DNA of 64,000 nucleotides from DASUAS01 sp963720765 (GTDB lineage: Bacteria; Actinomycetota; Acidimicrobiia; IMCC26256; DASPTH01), in the NCBI GenBank assembly GCA_963720765.1, contig CAVRGS010000002.1, forward strand, positions 310,001 to 374,000, given 5' to 3'. The notes under the pieces were generated by a model, which saw nothing but the letters and a program-made list of their open reading frames with translations, ran no database searches and had not been told where the DNA came from. Within the stretch, counting starts at the first letter, position 1. The number at the start of each line of letters is the position of its first letter. Of this stretch, positions 45,282 to 53,849 are shown piece after piece. The position numbers and the translations under genes are program-made.

Positions 45282-46691
45282 ATGGCAGAGGTCGCGATCA
45301 TCGGCGGTGGTCTCACCGGTCAAGCCGCGGCGATGTTGCTCGCGGCCGACGGGCACCGTGTCCGAGTGTTGGAGCGTGACCCCGCGCCGCCTGCCGCCGA
45401 CGCGACCGAGGCGTGGGAGTCATGGCCGCGCCGCGGAGTGAACCAGTTCCGGATGCTGCACTACTTCCTCCCGCGCTTTCGCGACATCGTGGAATCGGAA
45501 CTCCCGGCCGTCGCCGCGGAGCTCGACTCCGACGGCGCGCTCAGGTTGAACCCCTTCGAGCAGATGCCCGTCGAGATGAGCGGTGGTCTGCGCGACGACG
45601 ATGCGCGCTTCACCGTGCTGACCGGACGTCGGCCGATGGTGGAGGCGGCGGTCGCGCGCGTGACGGCGCGCACGCCGGGTGTGGAGGTGCAACGCGGCGT
45701 CGCGGTGACGGAGTTGCTCGTCGCGGAGGAGCGAACCGACGGTGTCCCGCACGTCGTCGGCGTGGTGACCGACGACGGAGAGGAGGTGCGCGTCGATCTC
45801 GTGGTCGACGCCGGTGGGCGCCGCTCCGCGCTCCCTCGCCTTCTCGCCGGCATCAACTCCCGCCCTCCGGTCGAGGAGATCGACGACTGCGGGTTCGTCT
45901 ACTACGGCCGCTACTTCCGTTCCGCCGACGGCTCGCTGCCGCCGGCGTTCGGGCCCGGTCTCATGCCGTACGACTCGGTCTCGATCCTCACGCTGCCAGC
46001 CGACAACGGCACGTGGGGCGTCGGCCTGGTGACGAGCGCGGGTGACTCCGCCCTACGTGGGGCTCGCGACCCCGAGGTGTGGACGCGGGCGATCGCGAGC
46101 TACCCGCTCGTCGCGCACTGGCTCGACGGCGAGGCGATCACGGGTGTCGACGTGATGGCCAAGATCGAGGACCGTCATCGTGCGTTCGTCGTCGATGGTG
46201 TACCCGTCGCCACTGGAGTGGTGCCGCTCGGCGACTCGTGGGCGTGCACCAATCCGTCCGTCGGCCGTGGCGCCTCGATCGGCGTGCTCCACGCGTGCGA
46301 GTTGCGCGACACCCTGCGACGCGTCGCACCCGTTGACGCGTTGGAGTTCGCGACCGCGTGGCACGAGGCCACCGCGGAGACGGTCGAGCCGTACTTCCGC
46401 GACACGCTCGAGTTCGATCGGCACCGCCTGGCGGAGATCGAGGCCCAGATCGCCGGCGAGCCCTACGAGACCGACGATCCGGCGTGGCTGCTCGGCCAGG
46501 CCCTGGCCGGCGCGGCGGCCAAGGATCCTGAGCTGCTGCGCGGCTACCTCGAGATCGTGTCGCTGCTGGCTCGTGGCAGCGACGTGCTGGCACGACCGGG
46601 GTTCGCCGAACGGGCGCTGGAGCTGGGCGCGGAGGCCGAGCCGTTCCCGGGGCCGACGCGGTCGGAGCTGTTGGCGCTCGTCGGCGGTTGA
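45282..46691 (+). CDS. FAD-dependent oxidoreductase (PHBH/halogenase-like fold)
   Basis: A 469-residue flavoprotein. The N-terminal ADP-binding loop VAIIGGGLTGQAAAMLLAAD is followed by an acidic strand end (VLERDP), the mid-protein DLVVDAGGRRSALPRLLAGI (DG-type motif) and VPLGDSWACTNPSVGRG, the second FAD-binding GD motif, with GASIGVLHACEL after it. This is the order found in p-hydroxybenzoate-hydroxylase-type monooxygenases, geranylgeranyl reductases and flavin halogenases; it lacks an obvious WxWxIP halogenase motif. ATG 45282 has AGGAG 9 nt upstream. It is followed by an alpha/beta hydrolase 41 bp away on the same strand. Confidence 0.82.
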   Translation: MAEVAIIGGGLTGQAAAMLLAADGHRVRVLERDPAPPAADATEAWESWPRRGVNQFRMLHYFLPRFRDIVESELPAVAAELDSDGALRLNPFEQMPVEMSGGLRDDDARFTVLTGRRPMVEAAVARVTARTPGVEVQRGVAVTELLVAEERTDGVPHVVGVVTDDGEEVRVDLVVDAGGRRSALPRLLAGINSRPPVEEIDDCGFVYYGRYFRSADGSLPPAFGPGLMPYDSVSILTLPADNGTWGVGLVTSAGDSALRGARDPEVWTRAIASYPLVAHWLDGEAITGVDVMAKIEDRHRAFVVDGVPVATGVVPLGDSWACTNPSVGRGASIGVLHACELRDTLRRVAPVDALEFATAWHEATAETVEPYFRDTLEFDRHRLAEIEAQIAGEPYETDDPAWLLGQALAGAAAKDPELLRGYLEIVSLLARGSDVLARPGFAERALELGAEAEPFPGPTRSELLALVGG

Positions 46692-46732
46692 CCGTCAGTG
46701 CCGGGTCGAACGCGACGACGGAGGGAGACCCA

Positions 46733-47542
46733 GTGAAGGTCGATGTGAACGGCGCCGCCTTCGAGGTGGAGGTGGCGGGCGACGGGCCCGCGGTCGTGTT
46801 GTTGCACGGTTGGCCCGACTCCCACCGCCTGTGGCGTGCGCAACTCCCGGCGTTGCACGCGGCAGGCTTTCGCACGATCGCGCCCGACCAGCGCGGGATG
46901 GGCGAGTCGTTCGCGCCCGACGCCGTCGAGGAGTACGCGCTCCCGAACCTGGTGGGCGACGTGCTCGGCGTCATGGACGCGGTCGGCGTCGAGCGCGCCC
47001 ATGTGGTCGGCCACGACTGGGGCGCGGCGGTCGCCTGGGGCCTCGCGTCCTTCGTGCCCGATCGGGTCGACCGACTGGTCGCGCTGTCCGTCGGGCACCC
47101 GGCCGCGTTCCGTGGCGCCGGCATCGAGCAACGTCAGAAGTCGTGGTACATGCTGCTGTTCCAGTTCGTGGGCGTCGCCGAGGAGTGGATCTCAGCCGAT
47201 GACTTCCGCAACTTCCGCGAGTGGTCGCACCACCCGGATGCCGACGCCGCGATCGCAGACCTCCGCCGGCCGGGCGCGCTCACCGCTGGTCTCAACTGGT
47301 ACCGCGCCAATGTGGGGCCGGAGTCGCTGCTCGCACCGCCGCCCGCGCTCCCCCCGATCGCTGCGCCGACGCTCGGCGTGTGGAGCAGCGGCGACCTCGC
47401 GCTCACGGAGCGCCAGATGCTCGACTCGGCTGCCTACGTGAACGGGCCCTGGCGGTACGAGCGCATCGACGGCGCGGGTCACTGGATGCAGCTCGAGGCC
47501 ACCGACGAGCTCAACGCGCTGCTCGTGGACTTTCTGTCGTAG
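46733..47542 (+). CDS. Alpha/beta hydrolase, epoxide-hydrolase-like
   Basis: A 269-residue alpha/beta-fold hydrolase. The oxyanion loop VVLLHGWPDSHRLWRAQLP and the nucleophile elbow VVGHDWGAAVAWGLA (Asp nucleophile) are those of epoxide hydrolases and haloalkane dehalogenases; the catalytic His lies in GAGHWMQLEA and an acid in WSSGDLALT. GTG 46733 has GGAGGGAG 7 nt upstream, better than the earlier TTG at 46688. Together with the preceding FAD monooxygenase it could open an epoxide formed on a hydrophobic substrate. Immediately downstream lies a fragment of a nucleotide cyclase. Confidence 0.85.
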   Translation: MKVDVNGAAFEVEVAGDGPAVVLLHGWPDSHRLWRAQLPALHAAGFRTIAPDQRGMGESFAPDAVEEYALPNLVGDVLGVMDAVGVERAHVVGHDWGAAVAWGLASFVPDRVDRLVALSVGHPAAFRGAGIEQRQKSWYMLLFQFVGVAEEWISADDFRNFREWSHHPDADAAIADLRRPGALTAGLNWYRANVGPESLLAPPPALPPIAAPTLGVWSSGDLALTERQMLDSAAYVNGPWRYERIDGAGHWMQLEATDELNALLVDFLS

Positions 47543-47573
47543 CTCGCGCAACGCCCGTCAGCGCCCCGCCGTT

Positions 47574-47735
47574 GTCCTTGGGTGGTACCACGACGCGATC
47601 GTGCACGGCGCGGTCGAGGGCCACGAGGGGCAGGTTGGTCGAGAGCACCGGCGACGGCGTGCTCGCGACGTTCCGCAGCGCATCGCAGGGTGTGAGCGCC
47701 TCGCTGGCGGCGCAGTCGGCGTTGTGTGTGGCGCC
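47574..47735 (+). pseudogene. Fragment of a class III adenylate/guanylate cyclase domain
   Basis: Two frames joined near 47631 give YHDAIVHGAVEGHEG then RLVESTGDGVLATFRSAS and LAAQSAL, the middle of a class III cyclase catalytic domain (consensus GRxVKxTGDGxLATFD). The front half with the first metal-binding Asp and the rest of the domain are absent, so this is a relic. It lies directly after the hydrolase stop; some actinobacterial cyclases are fused to such hydrolases, so it could be the remains of a longer gene. Confidence 0.6.
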
Positions 47736-48024
47736 ATGGCCCGAGCCGGTCGCGTGTGCGGTTCTCGGGAGCCGCGCCGATCTCGAGGAGGCGCTCATGC
47801 TGGCGGTCCGTCGGCGGATTCCTCCTGGTGAACAGGCTCGCAGCTCGGGCACGGCTCGCGATCGTCGGTGCCGAGTTGTCCGCAGGACTCGAAGCGAGCA
47901 TGGCGACGATCGCCGCGGTGCTCGAGTACCGGACACCGCACTCGGTGACACGGATCGTGACCGCCGCGTCGGCGCTTGCACACCTCGAAGCCCCCGAACC
48001 GGCCGCCGTCCTGCTCGGAGCCCG

Positions 48025-48214
48025 ATCCTCGCCTACGACGTCCATGTCGCAGGTGTCCACGCGGAGTTGCTGGCCGCGGTGCGCGCCCGAGGGCGACCGC
48101 GTGGGGCACGACCTGATCATCGCCGCCACCGCGCGCTCCGCCGGCAGAGTCGTCGTCACCGCCCATGCCCGTGCCTTCGCCGAACTCCCTGAGGTGATGG
48201 TCAGGCCTCACTGA
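48025..48214 (+). pseudogene. C-terminal remnant of a PIN-domain (VapC-like) protein
   Basis: Read with one base removed from the G run 48103-48106, the segment gives ILAYDVHVAGVHAELLAAV, then RGRPRG-HDLIIAATARSAG and VVVTAHARAFAELPEV, the last third of a VapC-type PIN ribonuclease including the conserved Asp of the HDLIIAAT motif. The N-terminal metal-binding part and an antitoxin gene are not found. The 747 bp between 47543 and 48289 contain this and the cyclase fragment; nothing else is supported there. Confidence 0.55.
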
Positions 48215-48289
48215 TCGGTGCGGACGTCCGACCAGCCCGGCGCACGAAGGGCTGGATGCCAGATGCGCGGTGTGGAAAGGTCTGCGCAC

Positions 48290-49807
48290 ATGGGGGACCG
48301 GGGAATCGGCGGTTGGTTCGACGGGCGCGCTCGGATCTCGCGTGATCGAGTCGCGCTGATTCACGGCGAGTGGCAGTGCACGTACGGGGAGCTCGCGACC
48401 CGAGTTCGCCGGCTCGCCCACGGACTTCGTGGGCTCGGCGTCGAACGGGGAGACCGCGTCGCGTGGATCGGCGCCAACCATCCGGCGTTCCTCGAGGTGC
48501 TGTTCGCGACCGCACAGCTCGGTGCCGTGATGACACCGGTCAACCACCGGCTCGATCCAAGGCTCGCCGGCGAGGTGTTGGCCGGGTATTCGCCCGCGGT
48601 CGTCGTCGTCGAGCAGCAGGCGATCGAGATCCCGCTCGCGCCGAGCGTCGGAACGCGTGTGATCGTCGGTGCGAGCACGACGCCCGACGTCGACTACGAG
48701 CAACTCCTCGCCGCTGACGATGACCGCGTCGTGGGCGATGTCGACGTCGACGACGTGTGCATGATCCCGCACACCTCGGGAACGACCGGATCTCCGAAAG
48801 GGGTGATGTTGACCCATGGCAACATCACCTGGAACGTGGTCAACCTCCTGTCGGTCACCGACTTCCGCGGCGACGACATCACCATTGCCATCACGCCGTT
48901 CTTCCGCACCGGTGGTACCGGCGTGAACGTCTTGCCGGTCCTGTTCAAGGGCGGCACCGTGGTGATCCCCGCGGCGCCCGATCCCGACGAGATCCTGCGG
49001 TTGATCGAGGAACACCGGGTCACGATCGGTTTCGGCAACCCCGACCTGCTCGACGCTCTGACGCGTGCACCGCGGTGGCCGGCGGTCGATCTGTCGAGCA
49101 TCCGCTGCTACATCACCGGAGGCGCACCGGTTCCCGAGCGCCTCATCCGCACGTTCATGCAGCGAGGAGTCACGTTCTTGCAGGGCTACGGGCTCTCGGA
49201 AGCCGCGCCCGTCGTGCTGCTGCTGGATCCCGAGTGCGCGCTGGGCAAGATGGGCTCTGCCGGTCGGCCTCCGCCGCTCGTCGACGTCCGGACCGTGCGA
49301 CCCGACGGCGCCGAGTGCGCACCTGGCGAGACCGGTGAGCTCCTGGTCCAAGGACCCAACGTGATGCCCGGTTACTGGAACGACCCCGACGCGACCCGCG
49401 CGGCCATCGACGACGAGGGCTGGCTGCGGACGGGAGACGCGGCACGCATCGACGACGACGGCTTCGTGTGGATCGTCGACCGCGTCGCCGACGCCTACGA
49501 GGTGTCGGGGCGCATCGTCTTTCCGGGTGATGTCGAGCGCGTGCTGGCCGAGCACCCTGCCGTGCGCGAAGCAGGGGTGGTGGAACTTCGGGGGGAGGGT
49601 GTCGCCGTCGTCGTGCTCATCGACGGTCGCTCGGCAAGCGAGGACGAGTTGCTCGAATTCTGTCGGAGCCGCCTCGCCACAGACGTCGTGCCGTCGTCCG
49701 TCGTCTTCGTCGACGAGTTGCCTCGGAGCTCGGTGGGCAAGTTGCTCCGGGCCGACGTCCGAGCGCTGGCGGCCACGGTCGCGTCGCACGACTCCCGGTC
49801 CGCCTGA
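48290..49807 (+). CDS. Acyl-CoA synthetase (AMP-forming, fatty-acid/aryl ligase type)
   Basis: A 505-residue ANL-superfamily adenylating enzyme. It has the ATP/phosphate loop HTSGTTGSPKGVMLTHGN (about residue 165), the A5 motif FLQGYGLSEAAPVV, A7 EGWLRTGDAARID and the C-terminal catalytic Lys in LPRSSVGKLLRADV. Such enzymes activate a carboxylate as acyl-AMP and load it on CoA. ATG 48290 has GGAAAGG upstream; ATG 48263 and GTG 48218 are weaker. Lying beside P450, FAD monooxygenase and hydrolase genes, it fits catabolism of a hydrophobic or aromatic acid; substrate not determinable. Confidence 0.9.
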   Translation: MGDRGIGGWFDGRARISRDRVALIHGEWQCTYGELATRVRRLAHGLRGLGVERGDRVAWIGANHPAFLEVLFATAQLGAVMTPVNHRLDPRLAGEVLAGYSPAVVVVEQQAIEIPLAPSVGTRVIVGASTTPDVDYEQLLAADDDRVVGDVDVDDVCMIPHTSGTTGSPKGVMLTHGNITWNVVNLLSVTDFRGDDITIAITPFFRTGGTGVNVLPVLFKGGTVVIPAAPDPDEILRLIEEHRVTIGFGNPDLLDALTRAPRWPAVDLSSIRCYITGGAPVPERLIRTFMQRGVTFLQGYGLSEAAPVVLLLDPECALGKMGSAGRPPPLVDVRTVRPDGAECAPGETGELLVQGPNVMPGYWNDPDATRAAIDDEGWLRTGDAARIDDDGFVWIVDRVADAYEVSGRIVFPGDVERVLAEHPAVREAGVVELRGEGVAVVVLIDGRSASEDELLEFCRSRLATDVVPSSVVFVDELPRSSVGKLLRADVRALAATVASHDSRSA

Positions 49808-49978
49808 CCACACCGGACCGGCTCGATCGCCAGGGCGGGCCGCCTCGGCAGCCCTCCAGGTCTCGGGCATGGAGGGACGGCCCGTCGCCGGCCTGGACGC
49901 CAGGCTCGCGAAGGGCCTGAGCCCAGCGGGTCAAGGTGGGCCGTGAGACGGCCGACACCAATATCCCGGAGAGCACCG

Positions 49979-51322
49979 GTGGGGGACTCGCCGAACTTGG
50001 GACGCAGACAGATGGTCGAAGCCGCGCAGCACACGATCACCGAGGAGGACCTCGCGGGAGCACGCGTCGAGGTGCGGCGGGGCGTCCGCGGTCTCGTCGT
50101 CGCTCTCTTCGGCATCTTGCTCGTCACCGGCATCGGCACCGGCCTCGTCACGGGAGCGATCACCGGCGACGCCATGGTGACGACGGTGCTCATCGTCGGC
50201 GGGATCTCCGTCACCATCGGCTTCCCGTTGGTCCTCGCGCTGTACGAGCTCACGCGGAAGCGCGGACTCGACATTGCGCTCGAGACCGTCGTGCAGGCGC
50301 GGCTGATGGAAGCCGAGGCGCGACGGCGTGAGTTCGAATCGCGCCTCGGTCGCGCACTCGAGATGGCGGAGGACGAGATCGCGGCGTTCGACACCATCGA
50401 ACGGGCCGCCCGCATCGCGATCCCGGAGGCGTCGATGGAACTGCTCCTCGCCGACAACAGCCACGCACACCTCGCGCGCGTCGTACGCGTGAAGAGCGAC
50501 GAGCAGTCCAATCCGGGATGCACGGTCCTGTCGCCCGACCAGTGCGTCGCGGCCCGGCGGGCCCAGACGCTGGTCTTCTCCGACAGCGAAGCGCTCGACG
50601 CGTGCCCGCTGCTGCGCGGTCGCGGAGTCGACCGGTTCTCGGCGGTGTGCGTTCCGGTCTCGATCATGGGTCGTACCGTCGGCGTCGTGCATGCCACCGG
50701 CGAGGTCGACCATCCGATCGACGACGAAGCGGTGCAGTCGTTGCAGGTGTTGGCCAACCTCTCCGGGAACCGGCTCGCGATGCTGCGCATCATGGCCGAG
50801 ACCCAGTTGCAGGCGATGACCGACGGCCTGACCGGCCTGATGAACCGCCGCAGCTTCGAGAACCGCGCCCGGATCCTGAACTCGAACGGGATCGAGTACG
50901 CCCTGGTGATGGCCGACCTCGACCACTTCAAGGGTCTCAACGACGCCCACGGCCACGAGACGGGGGACCGAGCACTGCGCGTGTTCGCCGAGACGCTGCG
51001 CGAATCGGTGCGCACCGAGGATCTGTTGTGTCGCTACGGCGGCGAGGAATTCACCGTCCTGCTCCCGGGCGTCGACCTCGCCGAGGCAGTCGAGGTCATG
51101 GAGCGCGTCCGAGTCGAGTTGGCGCGCACCACACGTCGCGGCGACGTGCCGTCGTTCACCGCCAGCTACGGCATCGCCGAGTCGACCGTGGCCGCCGATT
51201 TCGAGGATCTGCTCCTGCGAGCCGATCGGGCGCTCTTCGCGGCCAAGGACGCCGGTCGTGACTGCATCTGCATCGACGGCCACAGCATCGCCGTGGCGCC
51301 CAACCTCACCGCCATCAACTGA
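49979..51322 (+). CDS. Membrane-bound GGDEF diguanylate cyclase with GAF-like domain
   Basis: A 447-residue protein: two N-terminal helices (LVVALFGILLVTGIGTGLV and MVTTVLIVGGISVTIGFPLV), a coiled-coil linker, a GAF-like sensor region containing several Cys (VLSPDQCVAARRAQ, CPLLRGRGVDRFSAVCVPV), and a C-terminal GGDEF domain. The domain has MADLDHFKGLNDAHGHETGD, the A-site RYGGEEFTVLLPG, and RTED exactly five residues upstream, an intact RxxD inhibitory I-site. It should make cyclic-di-GMP with product feedback. GTG 49979 follows GGAGAG and TATCCC; GTG 49943 and ATG 50012 are alternatives. Confidence 0.88.
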   Translation: MGDSPNLGRRQMVEAAQHTITEEDLAGARVEVRRGVRGLVVALFGILLVTGIGTGLVTGAITGDAMVTTVLIVGGISVTIGFPLVLALYELTRKRGLDIALETVVQARLMEAEARRREFESRLGRALEMAEDEIAAFDTIERAARIAIPEASMELLLADNSHAHLARVVRVKSDEQSNPGCTVLSPDQCVAARRAQTLVFSDSEALDACPLLRGRGVDRFSAVCVPVSIMGRTVGVVHATGEVDHPIDDEAVQSLQVLANLSGNRLAMLRIMAETQLQAMTDGLTGLMNRRSFENRARILNSNGIEYALVMADLDHFKGLNDAHGHETGDRALRVFAETLRESVRTEDLLCRYGGEEFTVLLPGVDLAEAVEVMERVRVELARTTRRGDVPSFTASYGIAESTVAADFEDLLLRADRALFAAKDAGRDCICIDGHSIAVAPNLTAIN

Positions 51323-51373
51323 GGTTTCCGCACCGATCACCGCTTCGCCACCCGGTGGCCATCTCCGGTTGCG

Positions 51374-51379
51374 TACGGT
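51374..51379 (+). promoter_or_regulatory. -10-like TACGGT for a leaderless phosphatase transcript
   Basis: TACGGT ends 6 nt before GTG 51386, the same spacing as at nadE, sigR and folP; no Shine-Dalgarno is present. Confidence 0.35.
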
Positions 51380-51385
51380 GAGCGT

Positions 51386-52147
51386 GTGACTGCGCACGAC
51401 CACCGCTTCGTCCCGCTCGATGGGGCCTTCAACTTCCGCGACCTCGGTGGGCTCCCCACCCGCGACGGCGGGACGACGCGCACCGGTGTGATGTTCCGCA
51501 GCGATGCGCTCCACCACCTCGTGCCGAGCGATGTCGACCAACTCACCGAGCTCGGGATGCGAACGGTCATCGACCTCCGCTCGTCGGTCGAGCTCGACCG
51601 CACGGGCCGCGGCCCGCTCCAGGAGACCGACATGCAGTGGCTGCACGCACCGCTGAGTCACGGCGACGCGGCGGCAGGACGTGTGCTCCCGCCCGCGCTC
51701 GCCGAGGGCGATCTCGGTCGACACTACGCCGACAGCCTGGCCGAGCGCACCGAGACCCTCGCCGAGGTCATCGACCACCTCGCGACACGCGACAACCTCC
51801 CAGCGGTGTTCCACTGCACCGCCGGCAAGGACCGCACCGGCATGGTCGCGGCGCTGGTGCTGTCGCTCGTGGGAGTTCCCGACGACGTCATCGTGCACGA
51901 CTACACGCTCACCGATGCGCGCATGGTGCTCGTGATGGAGCGCATCCGTTCGTCGGGCGACTTCCCGGAACCGGTGACGCCCCTGTTGGAGCGCGTCGGG
52001 CGTGCCGAGGCGTCGTCGATGGAGACGTTCCTCGCCGCAGTGCGCGACACACACGGTGACGCCGTGGGTTGGGCGCACGACGCGGGCCTCACCGACCGCA
52101 CGCTCGCGTCGTTGCACGCGGTGCTCGTCACCGATGCCGACCGATGA
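51386..52147 (+). CDS. Tyrosine/serine (or phosphoinositide) phosphatase, Y_phosphatase3 family
   Basis: A 253-residue protein of the MptpB/IphP type. The family marker NFRDLGGLPT lies near residue 13, TVIDLRSSVELDRTG precedes the active site, and the P-loop is FHCTAGKDRTGMVAALVL (Cx5R with the GKD variation typical of MptpB, whose Lys and Asp allow dual protein and lipid phosphatase activity). All catalytic residues are present. It sits between the GGDEF gene and the cupredoxin gene, in a signalling stretch. Physiological target unknown. Confidence 0.9.
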   Translation: MTAHDHRFVPLDGAFNFRDLGGLPTRDGGTTRTGVMFRSDALHHLVPSDVDQLTELGMRTVIDLRSSVELDRTGRGPLQETDMQWLHAPLSHGDAAAGRVLPPALAEGDLGRHYADSLAERTETLAEVIDHLATRDNLPAVFHCTAGKDRTGMVAALVLSLVGVPDDVIVHDYTLTDARMVLVMERIRSSGDFPEPVTPLLERVGRAEASSMETFLAAVRDTHGDAVGWAHDAGLTDRTLASLHAVLVTDADR

Positions 52148-52210
52148 ACGAGGTCGCCCGCAGGGCGCGATAGGTTCCCGGGGCTCAAACCGCTCTGGAG
52201 GTCTCGTCCC

Positions 52211-53236
52211 GTGAAGTTCGGTTCGCTGCGCCTGCGCGCATCGTTCGTGGTCGCCCTTTCACTCGTCGGTCTCGTCGCGCTCGCCGCGCCGGTGCAGGCG
52301 GGTCCGGTCACCGCTGCGCCCCGTGCCGTCGCGGCGCCGAGCGAGGTGTCTCTCCTCGCGGGGGTCAACGACCCGAAGGACCCGAACATCGCGGTGCTCG
52401 AGTTCCTCCCCGCGAAGGTCAAGGTCGCCACCGGCACCACCGTCACGTGGGACATCGCCGGCCCCGAGCCGCACTCGGTCACGTTCGTGCCGCCGGGTAC
52501 CACGGTGCCGCCGAGCACCGAGAGCGATCCGTCGCTGACGTTCCCGACCCCCGCCACTGCGCCCTACGACGGCACGTCGCTCGTGAACTCGGGAGTGCTC
52601 CCCCTCGGTGAGACCTCGCAGGTGCAGAAGTTCTCGATGTCGTTCGCCAAGACGGGCACGTACACCTACTACTGCGTGCTCCACCCGAACATGGTCGGCA
52701 CCGTCACCGTCACCGGCGACACGCAGGACTCGCAGCAGAAGATCACCAAGACCGGCAACCAGGAGAAGGCCAAGTACCTGAAGGAGGGCGAGGCGGCCAA
52801 CGCCAAGCTCCTGAAGGCCAAACCCAAGGTCACCAAGAACTCGGACGGCACCAGCACCTACACCGTCGAGATGGGCGCCTCGACCCCGCACACCGACGTG
52901 CTCGCGTTCGCGCCCTCGCCTCGCAAGGTCCAGTCGGGCGACCAGATCACCTTCGTGAACAACTCGGCCGCGCCGCACACCGCCAGCTTCGGTGGCCCGC
53001 TCGTGCCCACCATCCCGACGGCCGACGACGTGGTGCAACCGCAGCCCGGTCCATCACCGCAGCCGCTGGCGCAGGACACCTACCTCAACACCGGATGGCT
53101 GCCGCCGAAGGCCAAGCAGGGGCCGCCGCTCTCGGCTCGCAGCTACACCTACTCGGTCCCGGCGCCGGGCAAGTACACGTACGTGTGCGTCCTGCACCTC
53201 CCGAGCGGGATGGAGGGCGAGATCGACGCGTCCTGA
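52211..53236 (+). CDS. Secreted protein with two cupredoxin domains
   Basis: A 341-residue exported protein. The signal peptide (LRASFVVALSLVGLVALAAP) ends at VQAGP. Two plastocyanin-like domains follow, each retaining a type 1 copper site: the first has PEPHSVTF and YYCVLHPNMVG, the second has APHTASF and YVCVLHLPSGMEG, so both present His...Cys-x2-His-x(3-4)-Met. Between them is a Lys-rich linker (EKAKYLKEGEAANAKLLKAK). Paired copper sites could pass electrons or buffer copper outside the membrane. GTG 52211 has GGAGG 10 nt upstream, and TAGGTT (52171-52176) may be its -10. No oxidase genes are adjacent. Confidence 0.85.
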   Translation: MKFGSLRLRASFVVALSLVGLVALAAPVQAGPVTAAPRAVAAPSEVSLLAGVNDPKDPNIAVLEFLPAKVKVATGTTVTWDIAGPEPHSVTFVPPGTTVPPSTESDPSLTFPTPATAPYDGTSLVNSGVLPLGETSQVQKFSMSFAKTGTYTYYCVLHPNMVGTVTVTGDTQDSQQKITKTGNQEKAKYLKEGEAANAKLLKAKPKVTKNSDGTSTYTVEMGASTPHTDVLAFAPSPRKVQSGDQITFVNNSAAPHTASFGGPLVPTIPTADDVVQPQPGPSPQPLAQDTYLNTGWLPPKAKQGPPLSARSYTYSVPAPGKYTYVCVLHLPSGMEGEIDAS

Positions 53237-53335
53237 CCCCCGTCGCTCGCATCTGCCCGCTCCGTCCCTGACGGTTCCCGGGCGCGACCACGCGATTTGG
53301 GGCAGACTGCTGCCCGGTACGAGGAGGGAACCGTC

Positions 53336-53758
53336 ATGGACCGCCACGAACGCATCGAGGACCAGCTCGCGAAGGTGCCGCTGTTCTCGGGCTTGTCGAA
53401 GAAGGAACTGAAGCTGATCTCTCAGCTGGCGACCTACCTCGAGGAGCCCGAGGGCACCGTCCTCACCGAGGAGGGCAAGCCCGGGCACGAGTTCATCATC
53501 GTCCTCGACGGTGAGATCGAGGTCCGACAGGGTGGCAAGGTCGTCGCCGAACGCGGCGCCGGCGCCTACGTCGGCGAGATCGCCCTCCTCGACCACCGCC
53601 CCCGCACCGCGACCGTCGTGGCCAAGACCCCGGTCGCGATCGAAGTCATCGGCCAGCGGGAGTTCGCGGGCCTGCTCGCCGAGGTGCCCGAGCTGTCGCA
53701 GCAGCTGCTCGCCACCGTGGCGCGTCGCCTCGCCGATCTCGACCAGCAGCAGGCCTGA
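53336..53758 (+). CDS. Single-domain cyclic-nucleotide-binding protein
   Basis: A 140-residue protein consisting of one cNMP-binding beta-roll: VPLFSGLSKKELKLIS, GKPGHEFIIVLDGEIEVRQ, and the phosphate-binding cassette GAYVGEIALLDHRPRTATVV, where the Glu and Arg that contact cyclic phosphate and ribose are kept. There is no helix-turn-helix, so it is not a CRP-type regulator by itself; it probably modulates a partner. ATG 53336 has GAGGAGGG upstream. It lies between cupredoxin and EAL genes, with GGDEF and EAL proteins close by. Confidence 0.85.
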   Translation: MDRHERIEDQLAKVPLFSGLSKKELKLISQLATYLEEPEGTVLTEEGKPGHEFIIVLDGEIEVRQGGKVVAERGAGAYVGEIALLDHRPRTATVVAKTPVAIEVIGQREFAGLLAEVPELSQQLLATVARRLADLDQQQA

Positions 53759-53849
53759 GCCACCGGGAGTCACGGGCGCTCAAGCGGAGCGCGGCCGAGG
53801 CCGATTCCTCTCGTACCGGGATGGGCAGCCAGGTACGGAGGGTGCTGCC

